A stretch of 64,000 nucleotides of DNA from JANQOH01 sp965243325 (lineage in GTDB: Bacteria > Pseudomonadota > Alphaproteobacteria > UBA7887). The notes under the pieces are model-generated. The model had not been told where the DNA came from, did not search any database, and saw only the letters and a program-made list of their open reading frames with translations. This document shows, piece after piece, positions 10,089-18,322 of this stretch (position 1 is its first letter; each line of letters opens with the position of its first letter). The position numbers and the translations under genes were made by a program. The stretch lies in contig CBDEUQ010000003.1 of assembly GCA_965243325.1 (NCBI GenBank), forward strand, positions 2,790,001 through 2,854,000, given 5' to 3'.

Positions 10089-10118
10089 GCTTGTGCCATG
10101 CCGTCGGGTATGGCAAGC
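10089..10118. promoter_or_regulatory. Strong hairpin/dyad in divergent intergenic region
   Basis: TGCCATGCC (10094-10102) and GGTATGGCA (10107-10115) pair over nine positions with one G:U and a GTCG loop. GCT/AGC extends the stem beyond a two-base bulge. It lies between the divergent enolase-family gene and the transglycosylase gene and is the most stable element in that spacer. It could be an operator or an RNA structure in a 5' leader. Confidence 0.45.
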
Positions 10119-10160
10119 ACCCTGGGGACGCCGTTCCATTGCGCATCGTCAGGAGCTCGC

Positions 10161-11144
10161 ATGCGCCGCGGCCCGTTTCGAGTTGTCGCCCTCGGTCTCG
10201 CTCTCGCCGCGCTCATCGGCGGGGCAACCGGCGCCGCGGCCGACGAGGCGTTCGACCGCTGGCTCGCCGGGGTGCGCGCCGAAGCGCTTGCGGCGGGAGT
10301 CGGCGAATCGTCGATCGATGCCGCCCTGGACGGCGTGGCGCCGGTACCGCGAATCATCGAACTGGACCGCAAGCAGCCGGAGAGCCGCCTGACGGCCCGC
10401 GAATACCTCGACCTGGTTGTGCCGGCGAGCCGCGTGGACGCTGCGCGGGTGCGCCTCGCACGGCACCGCGCGTTGCTGGAAGAGGTCGCCGCGCGCTACC
10501 GCGTGCAACCGCGGTTCATCGTCGCGCTGTGGGGGATCGAGAGCGATTTCGGTCGCCGGACCGGTGGCTACGGTGTCATGGAGGCGCTGGCAACGCTGGC
10601 CTACGACGGGCGGCGCTCGGCCTTCTTCCGTAGCGAGCTTCTGGCCGCGTTGGGCATCTTCGACGGCGGACACGTGGCCGCCGCCGACATGCGCGGATCG
10701 TGGGCGGGCGCCATGGGCCAGAGCCAGTTCATGCCGACGAGCTTCGTTGCGTACGCGGTGGACCACGACGGCGACGGCCGGCGCGATATCTGGCACACGC
10801 TCGCCGACGTCTTCGCGTCGATCGCCAACTATCTGGCGGGCTCCGGCTGGCGGGACGACCAGACGTGGGGCAGGGCGGTGCGCCTGCCTGCGGACTTTCC
10901 GGACGACCTTATCGGACTCGATACGGTGAAGCCCATCGGCGGGTGGCAGGACCTGGGCGTGCGCCGGATCGACGGCCGCGACTTGCCGACGAGACAGCTG
11001 CCGGCGTCGATCGTGCAGCCAGACGGCGTCGGTGCCGAGGCGTGGATGGTCTACGAGAATTTCCGCACGACGCTGAAATGGAACCGGTCCACCTATTTCG
11101 CCCTCGCCGTCGGCCTTCTTGCCGACCGTATGGCCGCGCGCTAA
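10161..11144 (+). CDS. MltB-type lytic murein transglycosylase (SLT_2)
   Basis: This 327-residue protein cleaves the MurNAc-GlcNAc bond of peptidoglycan with 1,6-anhydro ring formation. It carries a signal peptide at about residues 1-28 (V-V-A-L-G-L-A-L-A-A-L-I-G-G-A). The SLT_2 motif I-V-A-L-W-G-I-E-S-D-F-G has the catalytic glutamate. The G-A-M-G-Q-S-Q-F-M-P-T-S block and the D-H-D-G-D-G-R-R-D-I-W segment are also typical. I chose the ATG at 10161 because AGGAG stands six bases before it. The stop abuts the start region of rlpA, so the two cell-wall genes are probably cotranscribed. Confidence 0.9.
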   Translation: MRRGPFRVVALGLALAALIGGATGAAADEAFDRWLAGVRAEALAAGVGESSIDAALDGVAPVPRIIELDRKQPESRLTAREYLDLVVPASRVDAARVRLARHRALLEEVAARYRVQPRFIVALWGIESDFGRRTGGYGVMEALATLAYDGRRSAFFRSELLAALGIFDGGHVAAADMRGSWAGAMGQSQFMPTSFVAYAVDHDGDGRRDIWHTLADVFASIANYLAGSGWRDDQTWGRAVRLPADFPDDLIGLDTVKPIGGWQDLGVRRIDGRDLPTRQLPASIVQPDGVGAEAWMVYENFRTTLKWNRSTYFALAVGLLADRMAAR

Positions 11145-11153
11145 GTGTTGACC

Positions 11154-11915
11154 ATGTTCCGGCCGGTTGCGTCGATCCTGCCGATTGTCCTGGGCCTCTG
11201 GGCCTGCACGAGCCACGACGACGGCGACATCGTCACCGATAATCGCGTTGGCGTCGCCGATGATCGCGTAGCCGTCGCCTACAAGGTCGGCGCACCGTAC
11301 CGCGTCGACGGCGTGGCCTACGTTCCACGGATCGACCCCGACTACGACGAGACCGGCGTGGCATCGTGGTACGGCCCGGGGTTTCACGGCCGGCCGACGG
11401 CGAACGGCGACATCTACGACATGAACGCCCTCACCGCGGCGCATCCGACGCTGCCGATGCCGAGCCGCGTTCGCGTCGTCAACCTGGAGAACGGTCGCAC
11501 CGTCGTTCTCGAGGTGAACGACCGCGGGCCGTTCGTGAAGGGACGCATCATCGACGTGTCGCAGCGCGCCGCGCGCGACCTTGGTTTTCTGCGCCAGGGG
11601 ACCGCGCGGGTACGGGTGAGGGTGCTCGACAGCCCGGCCTTCGCGGCGGCCGGCCCGGCGCACGGGATCTACGTGCAGGCCGGTTCTTTCGCCAGTTTCA
11701 GCAACGCCCGGCAACTGCAGGCGCGCCTGTCGCGGATCGCTTCGTTTGAAGTCTCGACCATACGGACCCACGCAGGCGTGCGGCATCGGGTGCGCGCCGG
11801 CCCGCTGCGCTCGCGGGCGGAAGCGAGCAAGCTGGTGGCCGGCCTGGATGCCGCCGGCTACGCCGGGGCGGGAACGACGGACGGCCCGCCGTCCGATTCC
11901 GGCGGCGCGCCGTAA
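11154..11915 (+). CDS. rlpA: RlpA-like septal-ring lipoprotein with SPOR domain
   Basis: This about 253-residue protein has a short hydrophobic N-terminus ending G-L-W-A-C, a loose lipobox. It then has the double-psi beta-barrel (E-T-G-V-A-S-W-Y-G-P-G-F-H-G, later N-D-R-G-P-F with the catalytic-type Asp) and a C-terminal SPOR domain (I-Y-V-Q-A-G-S-F) that binds denuded glycan strands at the septum. RlpA proteins act on peptidoglycan lacking stem peptides. The start could also be GTG at 11145, right after the previous stop; I prefer the ATG because it gives a compact signal peptide. It sits between a transglycosylase and a D,D-carboxypeptidase. Confidence 0.88.
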   Translation: MFRPVASILPIVLGLWACTSHDDGDIVTDNRVGVADDRVAVAYKVGAPYRVDGVAYVPRIDPDYDETGVASWYGPGFHGRPTANGDIYDMNALTAAHPTLPMPSRVRVVNLENGRTVVLEVNDRGPFVKGRIIDVSQRAARDLGFLRQGTARVRVRVLDSPAFAAAGPAHGIYVQAGSFASFSNARQLQARLSRIASFEVSTIRTHAGVRHRVRAGPLRSRAEASKLVAGLDAAGYAGAGTTDGPPSDSGGAP

Positions 11916-11922
11916 CCCGCCC

Positions 11923-13062
11923 ATGACGATCCGTTCCCGTCTCGCCCGACTCGCGCTCGTCCCCGCGCTGCTCGCGTGTACGCCCGCAACGGCATTCGAC
12001 ACGAACGCCAGGCAGGCGATTCTCGTCGATTTCGAAACCGGAACCGTCCTGCTCGAGCGCGAAGCCGACAAGCCCGTGCCGCCGGCGTCCATGAGCAAGT
12101 TGATGACGGTCTACATGGTGTTCGACCGCTTGCGCGACGGATCGCTTGCGCTCGACGACATGATGCCGGTGAGCGAAAAGGCGTGGCGTACCGGCGGGTC
12201 GAAAATGTTCGTCGAGGTCAACACCGAAGTATCGGTCGAAGACCTGCTGCGCGGCATCATCGTGCAGTCCGGCAATGACGCCTGTGTCGTCATCGCCGAA
12301 GCGATTTCGGGCAGCGAGCGCGCGTTCGCCGAGGCGATGAACGAACGCGCACGAGAGATAGGCCTGCGCGACAGCTACTTCACCAACGCCAGCGGCCTGC
12401 CCGAGCCCAACCACGTCATGTCGGCGCGGGACCTGGCGCAACTCACGCGCCTGCTGGTCGTCGAGTTCCCGGATCTCTTCCCGTACTTCGCCGAAAAGAC
12501 CTTCACCTACAACGGAATCAAGCAGGACAACCGCAATCCCCTGCTGTTTCGCGACCTTGGCGCCGACGGCATGAAAACGGGCTATACGCAAGACGCAGGG
12601 TACAGCCTGACCGGCACGGCGACGCAGAACGGCCGGCGACTGATCCTTGTCATCACCGGCCTGGAATCGGCCCGTTCACGGGCCGAGGAAGCCGTTCGAC
12701 TCATCGGCTGGGGTTTCCGGGAAACCCGCAACTACACCTTGTTCCGCGCCGGCGAAACGATCGAGTCCGTCGACGTCTGGCTCGGCCGCGAGGCTCGCGT
12801 TCCCGCCGTTCTCGATGAGGACCTTGTCGTCACGCTGTCGCGCACGTCGCGCAAGGGGTTGCAGGCGACGGCGGTGTTCGACTCTCCGGTGCCGGCGCCG
12901 GTCACCGCCGGCGCGACCGTGGGAAGCCTGCGCATCGAGGCGCCGGACATGCGCCGGCTCGAGATTCCCCTCACCGCCGGCACGGCGGTCGAACGGTCGG
13001 CGTTGCCCGGCCGGCTGTGGTCGGCGTTGCTGAATGCGGTGTTCGGCTCGCCGTCCTCGTAA
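11923..13062 (+). CDS. D-alanyl-D-alanine carboxypeptidase (PBP5/6-type)
   Basis: This 379-residue serine peptidase trims the terminal D-Ala of pentapeptides in the periplasm. It has a signal peptide (about residues 1-24) and the three penicillin-binding motifs: S56-M-S-K59, S116-G-N and K218-T-G. A C-terminal beta domain follows (about residues 285-360) with a final A-L-L-N-A-V-F-G helix that could be a membrane anchor, as in PBP5. The ATG at 11923 comes seven bases after the rlpA stop. The longer frame starting at 11746 overlaps rlpA out of frame and is not real. The three genes together form a cell-wall remodelling unit. Confidence 0.92.
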   Translation: MTIRSRLARLALVPALLACTPATAFDTNARQAILVDFETGTVLLEREADKPVPPASMSKLMTVYMVFDRLRDGSLALDDMMPVSEKAWRTGGSKMFVEVNTEVSVEDLLRGIIVQSGNDACVVIAEAISGSERAFAEAMNERAREIGLRDSYFTNASGLPEPNHVMSARDLAQLTRLLVVEFPDLFPYFAEKTFTYNGIKQDNRNPLLFRDLGADGMKTGYTQDAGYSLTGTATQNGRRLILVITGLESARSRAEEAVRLIGWGFRETRNYTLFRAGETIESVDVWLGREARVPAVLDEDLVVTLSRTSRKGLQATAVFDSPVPAPVTAGATVGSLRIEAPDMRRLEIPLTAGTAVERSALPGRLWSALLNAVFGSPSS

Positions 13063-13068
13063 CGCGAC

Positions 13069-13707
13069 ATGGCGCGAGGCCGCCTGATCACTCTGGAAGG
13101 CGGGGAGGGTGCCGGCAAGTCCGCGCAGTGCGCCCGTCTGTTGGACCGGCTCCGCGCGCGCGGCCGCCGCGCGATCGCGACGCGCGAGCCCGGAGGGACG
13201 CCGGAAGCGGAAGCCGTTCGCGCGCTGCTCGTCGAAAACACGCCGGAGCCGAGGACGTGGGACGCGACCTCCGAGGCCCTGCTCCATTTCGCCGCGCGGC
13301 GCTCGCACGCGACGCGGGTCATCGAACCGGCGTTGGCGCGCGGCGACTGGGTGGTGTGCGACCGCTTCGCCGATTCGACAATGGCGTATCAGGGCTATGC
13401 GATGGGCCTCGGCCGCCCGGCCGTGGAGGTGCTGCATCGCCTCGTCCTTGACGGGTTGAGTCCCGATCTGACGCTGATTCTCGATCTGCCGGTCGCCGAC
13501 GGCCTTGCGCGCGTGCGGAGCCGCGGTAAGGAAAGTCGTTACGAAATGCGCGATACGGCGTTTCACGAAATGGTGCGGCAAGCGTTTCTCGACATCGCCC
13601 GCCGGGAACCCGACCGTTGCACCGTGATCGACGCCCGAGACGGAATCGACACGGTCGAGGCGGCGATCGAGCGGGCGGTTCTCGATGCGTTCGATGCCGG
13701 ACGCTGA
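13069..13707 (+). CDS. tmk: Thymidylate kinase
   Basis: This 212-residue enzyme phosphorylates dTMP to dTDP. The P-loop is G-G-E-G-A-G-K-S at residues 11-18. The T-R-E-P-G-G-T motif, the D-R-F-A-D-S-T-M-A-Y-Q-G block and the short lid region follow as in bacterial Tmk. It starts six bases after the carboxypeptidase stop and its 3' end overlaps holB by 23 bases. The tmk-holB-metG-tatD order is a familiar one and suggests cotranscription with the DNA replication and translation genes downstream. Confidence 0.95.
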   Translation: MARGRLITLEGGEGAGKSAQCARLLDRLRARGRRAIATREPGGTPEAEAVRALLVENTPEPRTWDATSEALLHFAARRSHATRVIEPALARGDWVVCDRFADSTMAYQGYAMGLGRPAVEVLHRLVLDGLSPDLTLILDLPVADGLARVRSRGKESRYEMRDTAFHEMVRQAFLDIARREPDRCTVIDARDGIDTVEAAIERAVLDAFDAGR

Positions 13708-14776
13708 CGCGACACCCGCCCCGCACGCCAACCCGCATCTCGCCGGACACGAGACGGCGGAAGCCCTGCTCGCGCACACGTTCGACGACGGGCACCTCGC
13801 GCACGCCTGGATGATCGGCGGACCCAGAGGGGTCGGCAAGGCGACGCTGGCCTATCGCTTTGCACGGTACGTGCTTGCCGGCGGCGCGCGGGCTTTGCGC
13901 TCCGACGCTGGCGGGCTGCACGTCGATCCGGAGCATCCGGTCTTTCGCCGCGTCGCCGCCAACGGTCACGCCGACCTCCTTACCCTCAGGCGAAGCGCGG
14001 ATCCCCGTCGCAAGACCGGAAGGATCCGGTCGCAGATCGTGGTCGACGACGCGCGGCGGCTCGGCGATTTCCTCGCCCTCAGCCCGGCCGAGGGAGGCTG
14101 GCGCGTCGCCGTCGTCGACGCGGCGGACGAAATGAACCGCAATGCCGCGAACGCGGTGCTGAAAATCGTCGAAGAGCCGCCTGCGCGCGCGCTGCTGCTG
14201 CTGGTGGCGCACGTTCCCGGCCGCGTCCCGGCGACGCTGCGCAGCCGCTGCCGCCGGCTCTCGCTGGCGCCGCTGCCTGCCGGAAAGGTCGCCGGGTTTC
14301 TCGCTCGGGCGCGCCCTGGCCTCGACGACGGCGAACGGGAGCTGCTCGCCGCGCTGTCCAACGGCGCACCGGGAGCTGCGCTGGGGCTCGCCGACGGCGG
14401 CGGTATCGAGATTTACGGCGAAATGATCGGGTTGATCATCACGGCGCCCGGCATGGACTCGCGGGCGCTCCACGCGTTCGCCGACAAGTTGGCGCGGCGC
14501 GGCGCCGAATCCGCATTCTCCGCCGCCATGGGCCTGCTCGCCGGCTGGATCGGACGGCTCGTGACGGCGGGCGCGCGCGGCGCGATACCGGAGGGCGCGG
14601 CGGACGCGGAAGCGGCCGCGTCGCAGCGTCTGCTCGCCGCGTCCAGCCTTGATCGCTGGGCGGCGCTGTGGGAAAAGACCAACGATCTTGCCAGTCGGAC
14701 CGACCGGGTCAATCTTGACCGCAAGCAAGTCGTCCTCAGCCTGTTTCTATCGCTGGACGCTGCGGCTCATGGGTGA
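13685..14776 (+). CDS. holB: DNA polymerase III subunit delta'
   Basis: This 363-residue clamp-loader subunit has an AAA+ core: a P-loop-like G-G-P-R-G-V-G-K-A, the V-V-D-A-A-D-E-M-N segment in the Walker B place, the L-K-I-V-E-E-P-P block and the T-L-R-S-R-C arginine-finger motif. The zinc-module cysteines typical of many delta' proteins are not obvious. The start is ATG at 13685, overlapping tmk, or ATG at 13694; the N-terminus before H-L-A-G-H-E is variable, so the two cannot be separated. It loads the sliding clamp together with DnaX and HolA, neither of which is in the window. Confidence 0.9.
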   Translation: MRSMPDADATPAPHANPHLAGHETAEALLAHTFDDGHLAHAWMIGGPRGVGKATLAYRFARYVLAGGARALRSDAGGLHVDPEHPVFRRVAANGHADLLTLRRSADPRRKTGRIRSQIVVDDARRLGDFLALSPAEGGWRVAVVDAADEMNRNAANAVLKIVEEPPARALLLLVAHVPGRVPATLRSRCRRLSLAPLPAGKVAGFLARARPGLDDGERELLAALSNGAPGAALGLADGGGIEIYGEMIGLIITAPGMDSRALHAFADKLARRGAESAFSAAMGLLAGWIGRLVTAGARGAIPEGAADAEAAASQRLLAASSLDRWAALWEKTNDLASRTDRVNLDRKQVVLSLFLSLDAAAHG

Positions 14777-14801
14777 GGCGGTTGCGTGACAAGGAAGGCT
14801 C

Positions 14802-16361
14802 ATGGCCGCGTCCGAGTCGTTCTACATCACAACGCCGATCTACTACGTGAACGACGTGCCGCATCTCGGCCACGCCTACACGACGATCGCCTGCGACGCG
14901 CTGGCGCGCTTTCAGCGCCTGGACGGAAGGCGGGTGATGTTTCTCACCGGCACCGACGAGCACGGCCAGAAGGTGGAAAAGTCGGCGCTGGACGCGGGCG
15001 AGAAGCCGCAGGCGTTCACCGACCGCGTGTCGCACCGCTTTCGCGAGCTGGCGGCCGCGCTGGGGTGCACCAACGATGACTTCATCCGCACGACCGAGCC
15101 GCGCCATACGCTCGCGAGCCAGGCCATCTGGCAGGCGCTCGTCGACTCGGGCGACATATATCTCGGCACCTACTCGGGCTGGTATTCGGTGCGGGACGAA
15201 GCGTATTTCGCGGAATCGGAGATTTCAGAGGGGCCGGACGGCGTGCGGCTCGCACCGTCGGGAGCGCCGGTCGAGCGCGTGGAGGAGCCGAGTTACTTCT
15301 TTCGTCTGTCGGCGTGGGGAGAGCGTCTGCTGGCCCATTACGAAGCCCGGCCCGACGCGATCCTTCCGGAGTCGCGGCGCAACGAGGTTCTGAGCTTCAT
15401 CAGGGGAGGGCTGGAAGACCTGTCGGTTTCCCGCACCAGCTTCCGCTGGGGCGTGCCGGTGCCGGGCGACGACGACCACATCATCTACGTGTGGCTCGAC
15501 GCACTGACCAACTATCTGACCGCGGTGGGCTACCCGGACGTCGACACGGAGTCCTACCGCGCGTTCTGGCCCGCCAGCGTGCATGTGGTGGGCAAGGATA
15601 TCGTGCGCTTTCACGCGGTCTACTGGCCCGCGTTCCTGATGGCGGCAGGGCTCGAGCCGCCGCGGCGCGTCTTCGCACACGGCTGGTGGACCGTGGAAGG
15701 CCAGAAGATGTCGAAGACCCTGCGCAACGTGGTCGAGCCGTTCAAGCTCATCGAGACGTACGGCCTCGATCAGGTCCGCTACTTCGTGCTGCGCGAGGTC
15801 CCGTTCGGCAACGACGCGGATTTTTCGCGGGCCGCCCTGCTGCGTCGGATCAACGGCGACCTGGCCAACGACTTCGGCAATCTCGCGCAACGCGTTCTCA
15901 CCATGGTCAACCGGAACTGCGACGCCCGCGTGCCGCAGCCGGGGGCGTTCTCCGACGCCGACACCGCGCTGCTGGAGGCCTCGCGCGGTCTGGTCGCCGG
16001 GTTACGCGCCCGCATGGACCGCCAGGGGCTGAGCGAAGCCCTCGAAGATATCTGGGGGGTCGTCCGGGCGGCTAACGCCTACGTCGATCGTCAGGCGCCG
16101 TGGGTGCTGCGCAAGACGGACGCGGCGCGAATGCGCACCGTTCTCTACACCCTGTGCGAGGCGGTGCGGCATCTGGCGATTCTGGTCCAGCCGTTTACGC
16201 CCCGTGCCGCGGCGCGCCTGCTCGATCAGCTCGCGGTGCCCGAGGACGAACGCGATTTCTCTCATCTCGCCGCACGCCACGCCCTGCGTCCGAACGCCGC
16301 GCTCCCCGCTCCGCAGGGAGTTTTCCCGCGCATCGACGACAAGGCCGAGGCGGTATCGTGA
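14802..16361 (+). CDS. metG: Methionine-tRNA ligase
   Basis: This 519-residue class I synthetase charges tRNA-Met. Signatures are T-P-I-Y-Y-V-N-D-x-P-H-L-G-H with the HIGH-type motif near residue 22, the connective peptide region, W-L-D-A-L-T-N-Y-L and K-M-S-K in G-Q-K-M-S-K-T-L-R-N-V. The length shows that the C-terminal dimerisation/tRNA-binding extension found in E. coli MetG is absent, as is usual for alphaproteobacteria. An AAGGA stands before the ATG. The stop overlaps the next start (TGATG), coupling it to tatD. Confidence 0.95.
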   Translation: MAASESFYITTPIYYVNDVPHLGHAYTTIACDALARFQRLDGRRVMFLTGTDEHGQKVEKSALDAGEKPQAFTDRVSHRFRELAAALGCTNDDFIRTTEPRHTLASQAIWQALVDSGDIYLGTYSGWYSVRDEAYFAESEISEGPDGVRLAPSGAPVERVEEPSYFFRLSAWGERLLAHYEARPDAILPESRRNEVLSFIRGGLEDLSVSRTSFRWGVPVPGDDDHIIYVWLDALTNYLTAVGYPDVDTESYRAFWPASVHVVGKDIVRFHAVYWPAFLMAAGLEPPRRVFAHGWWTVEGQKMSKTLRNVVEPFKLIETYGLDQVRYFVLREVPFGNDADFSRAALLRRINGDLANDFGNLAQRVLTMVNRNCDARVPQPGAFSDADTALLEASRGLVAGLRARMDRQGLSEALEDIWGVVRAANAYVDRQAPWVLRKTDAARMRTVLYTLCEAVRHLAILVQPFTPRAAARLLDQLAVPEDERDFSHLAARHALRPNAALPAPQGVFPRIDDKAEAVS

Positions 16362-17149
16362 TGCTGGTGGACAGCCACTGCCATCTCGATTCGCCGGACT
16401 TCGCCGACGATCTCGACGCGGTGGTGGCGCGCGCGCGCCGCGCCGGCGTCGTGTGCTTGCAGACCATCTGTACGCGCCTGAGCACCTTCGAGCGCGTCCT
16501 CGCCATCGCCGACAGCGGCGACGACATCTATTGCTCGGTCGGCGTCCATCCGCACGACGTCGCGGCCGAGCTCCCGGTGGACACGGCGACTCTCATCGAG
16601 AAGGCAAAGCACCCCAAGGTCATCGGTATCGGCGAGACCGGCCTCGACTACCACTACGAGCACAGCCCGCGCCGGGCTCAGCAAGCGAGCTTCCGGGCGC
16701 ATATCGCGGCGGCGCGCGAGACCGGCCTGCCGTTGATCGTCCACACCCGCGACGCCGACGAGGATACGATCGGAATCCTCGAGGAAGAGGCGGGCGAGGG
16801 TGCGTTTCCCGGGCTCATCCACTGCTTCAGCGCCGGTTCGAAAGTTGCTGATTGCGCTCTCGAACTGGGAATGACGATCTCTTTGTCGGGCATCGTGACA
16901 TTCCGCAACGCCGGTGCGCTGCGCGACATCGCGCGCCGGGTGCCCGGCGAGCGTCTTCTCGTCGAAACCGACGCACCGTATCTGGCGCCCGTACCCAATC
17001 GGGGCAAACGCAACGAGCCCGCGTTCGTGGCGCATACGGCGCGGGTCGCGGCCGAGCTCCTCGGGATGTCGGAAGAGGCGTTCGCCCGCCGCACTACGGA
17101 CAACTTCTTCACCCTCTTTGCCAAGGCACGGCGGCCTGCGGCCGCCTGA
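16361..17149 (+). CDS. TatD-family metal-dependent deoxyribonuclease/hydrolase
   Basis: This 262-residue TIM-barrel hydrolase has the metal ligands of the family: D-S-H-C-H-L-D at the N-terminus, G-E-T-G-L-D-Y-H-Y, the V-H-T-R-D-A-D block, I-H-C-F-S-A-G and V-E-T-D-A-P-Y-L-A-P. TatD proteins act as 3'-5' exonucleases or general metallo-hydrolases. The ATG shares one base with the metG stop; a GTG one codon earlier is also possible. The position directly after metG is the standard one. Confidence 0.9.
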   Translation: MLVDSHCHLDSPDFADDLDAVVARARRAGVVCLQTICTRLSTFERVLAIADSGDDIYCSVGVHPHDVAAELPVDTATLIEKAKHPKVIGIGETGLDYHYEHSPRRAQQASFRAHIAAARETGLPLIVHTRDADEDTIGILEEEAGEGAFPGLIHCFSAGSKVADCALELGMTISLSGIVTFRNAGALRDIARRVPGERLLVETDAPYLAPVPNRGKRNEPAFVAHTARVAAELLGMSEEAFARRTTDNFFTLFAKARRPAAA

Positions 17150-17160
17150 CGGGTCGGGCC

Positions 17161-17448
17161 GTGGACGACGGGCTCATTTGGCTCATGGTCAGGGGCGCCG
17201 TCGCCGATCCGATTCTCTGGGTGTTCGCCGGGGTCATCGGCTGGGACCATCGCCGGCCGGCACGCTCGACGGCCTTCATGCTCGCCGGCGCCGGTGCGAT
17301 CTGGGGCTTCATCCGCGTCGCGGTCTACGGTGCGCTAGGCGAAACGCTCGGTGCGGGAAACGCCGCGCTGATGGTTTCGATCTGCTTCGTCATCATGCTC
17401 GGTGCCGGCTTGCTCGTCCGCGAGGTCCGCTGGTACTTCGCACGATGA
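17161..17448 (+). CDS. Small hydrophobic membrane protein, unknown function
   Basis: This 95-residue open frame starts at GTG 17161 (or ATG 17185) 11 bases after tatD and is in step with the operon. It has two to three likely membrane helices: P-I-L-W-V-F-A-G-V-I-G near residue 18, F-M-L-A-G-A-G-A-I-W-G-F-I near 40 and L-M-V-S-I-C-F-V-I-M-L-G-A-G-L-L near 70. The C-terminus is R-E-V-R-W-Y-F-A-R. I do not recognise a family. Many alphaproteobacteria have a beta-lactamase-fold hydrolase at this spot, so the gene may replace it. Confidence 0.6.
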   Translation: MDDGLIWLMVRGAVADPILWVFAGVIGWDHRRPARSTAFMLAGAGAIWGFIRVAVYGALGETLGAGNAALMVSICFVIMLGAGLLVREVRWYFAR

Positions 17449-17466
17449 CGAACGTCTCTAATTTAC

Positions 17467-17482
17467 CATAATATACATTATG
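17467..17482. promoter_or_regulatory. AT-rich palindrome upstream of mazG
   Basis: CATAAT (17467-17472), four bases, then ATTATG (17477-17482) is a perfect inverted repeat. It lies in a 44-base AT-rich spacer inside otherwise very GC-rich DNA. It contains -10-like hexamers, and a GATATA follows at 17484-17489. It is probably the mazG promoter with an operator, but no clear -35 or Shine-Dalgarno is seen. Confidence 0.45.
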
Positions 17483-17492
17483 CGATATACCC

Positions 17493-18302
17493 ATGCGTGA
17501 GATCGATCGCCTCGTCGCCATCATGGCGCGTCTGCGCGACCCCGAACGCGGTTGCCCGTGGGATCTCGAGCAGAGTTTCGCGACGATCGCACCGCACACG
17601 ATCGAAGAGGCTTACGAAGTCCTGGACGCCATCGATCGCGGCGACATGCCGGGGCTGGTCGACGAACTTGGCGACCTGCTGTTCCAGATCGTGTTCTACG
17701 CCCAGATGGGCCGCGAAGCCGGATATTTCACCCTTGCCGACGTCGTCGGCGCGATTTGCGACAAGATGCTCCGGCGCCATCCGCATGTGTTCGGTGACGC
17801 GTCGATCGACGGCTCCGCCGCCCAGGCCCACGCCTGGGAGAAGATGAAGGCGTCCGAACGGGCGTCAGCGGGCGCCGGCGCTCTCGACGGAGTTGCCCGC
17901 GCACTCCCCGCCCTGTCGCGCGCATACAAGCTGCAACGCCGAGCCGCGCGCGTGGGGTTCGATTGGCCGGACCTCAAGCCCGTGCTGGCCAAGCTGCGCG
18001 AGGAGTTGGACGAGCTCGAGGCCGAACTCGAGAGCGTCGGCGCCCCGCCGCGCCGGCTCGCCGACGAGATGGGCGACGTTCTGTTCGTTTGCGCGAACAT
18101 CGCGCGGCACGCGGGAGTCGATCCCGAGGCGGCGCTGCGCAGCGCCAACGCCAAGTTCGAACGGCGGTTTCGCCGAATCGAAGAATGGCTGACCGCCGAC
18201 GGCCGGACGCCGGAGCAGGCGAGCCTGGAAGAGATGGACAGACTCTGGGAACGCGCCAAGTCCGAGGAGCGTGCGACCGAGGAGCCGCACGCACCCGGTT
18301 GA
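17493..18302 (+). CDS. mazG: Nucleoside triphosphate pyrophosphohydrolase
   Basis: This 269-residue MazG protein hydrolyses NTPs and dNTPs to monophosphate and pyrophosphate, as house-cleaning and in stringent-response control. It has two tandem MazG domains. The first (about residues 1-120) starts R-L-R-D-P-E-R-G-C-P-W-D and carries the E-E-x-x-E metal helix as E-E-A-Y-E-V-L-D-A-I. The second (about residues 135-235) carries E-L-D-E-L-E-A-E-L and D-E-M-G-D-V-L-F. The gene has its own AT-rich upstream spacer and ends 20 bases before a converging gene. Confidence 0.92.
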   Translation: MREIDRLVAIMARLRDPERGCPWDLEQSFATIAPHTIEEAYEVLDAIDRGDMPGLVDELGDLLFQIVFYAQMGREAGYFTLADVVGAICDKMLRRHPHVFGDASIDGSAAQAHAWEKMKASERASAGAGALDGVARALPALSRAYKLQRRAARVGFDWPDLKPVLAKLREELDELEAELESVGAPPRRLADEMGDVLFVCANIARHAGVDPEAALRSANAKFERRFRRIEEWLTADGRTPEQASLEEMDRLWERAKSEERATEEPHAPG

Positions 18303-18322
18303 GCGGCGGCGTTGGCCGGCGC

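Noticed and set aside
11145..11153. GTG at 11145 as the rlpA start
   Set aside because: Possible, but it only adds three residues before the ATG, has no better ribosome site and lengthens the signal peptide start; kept as an alternative.
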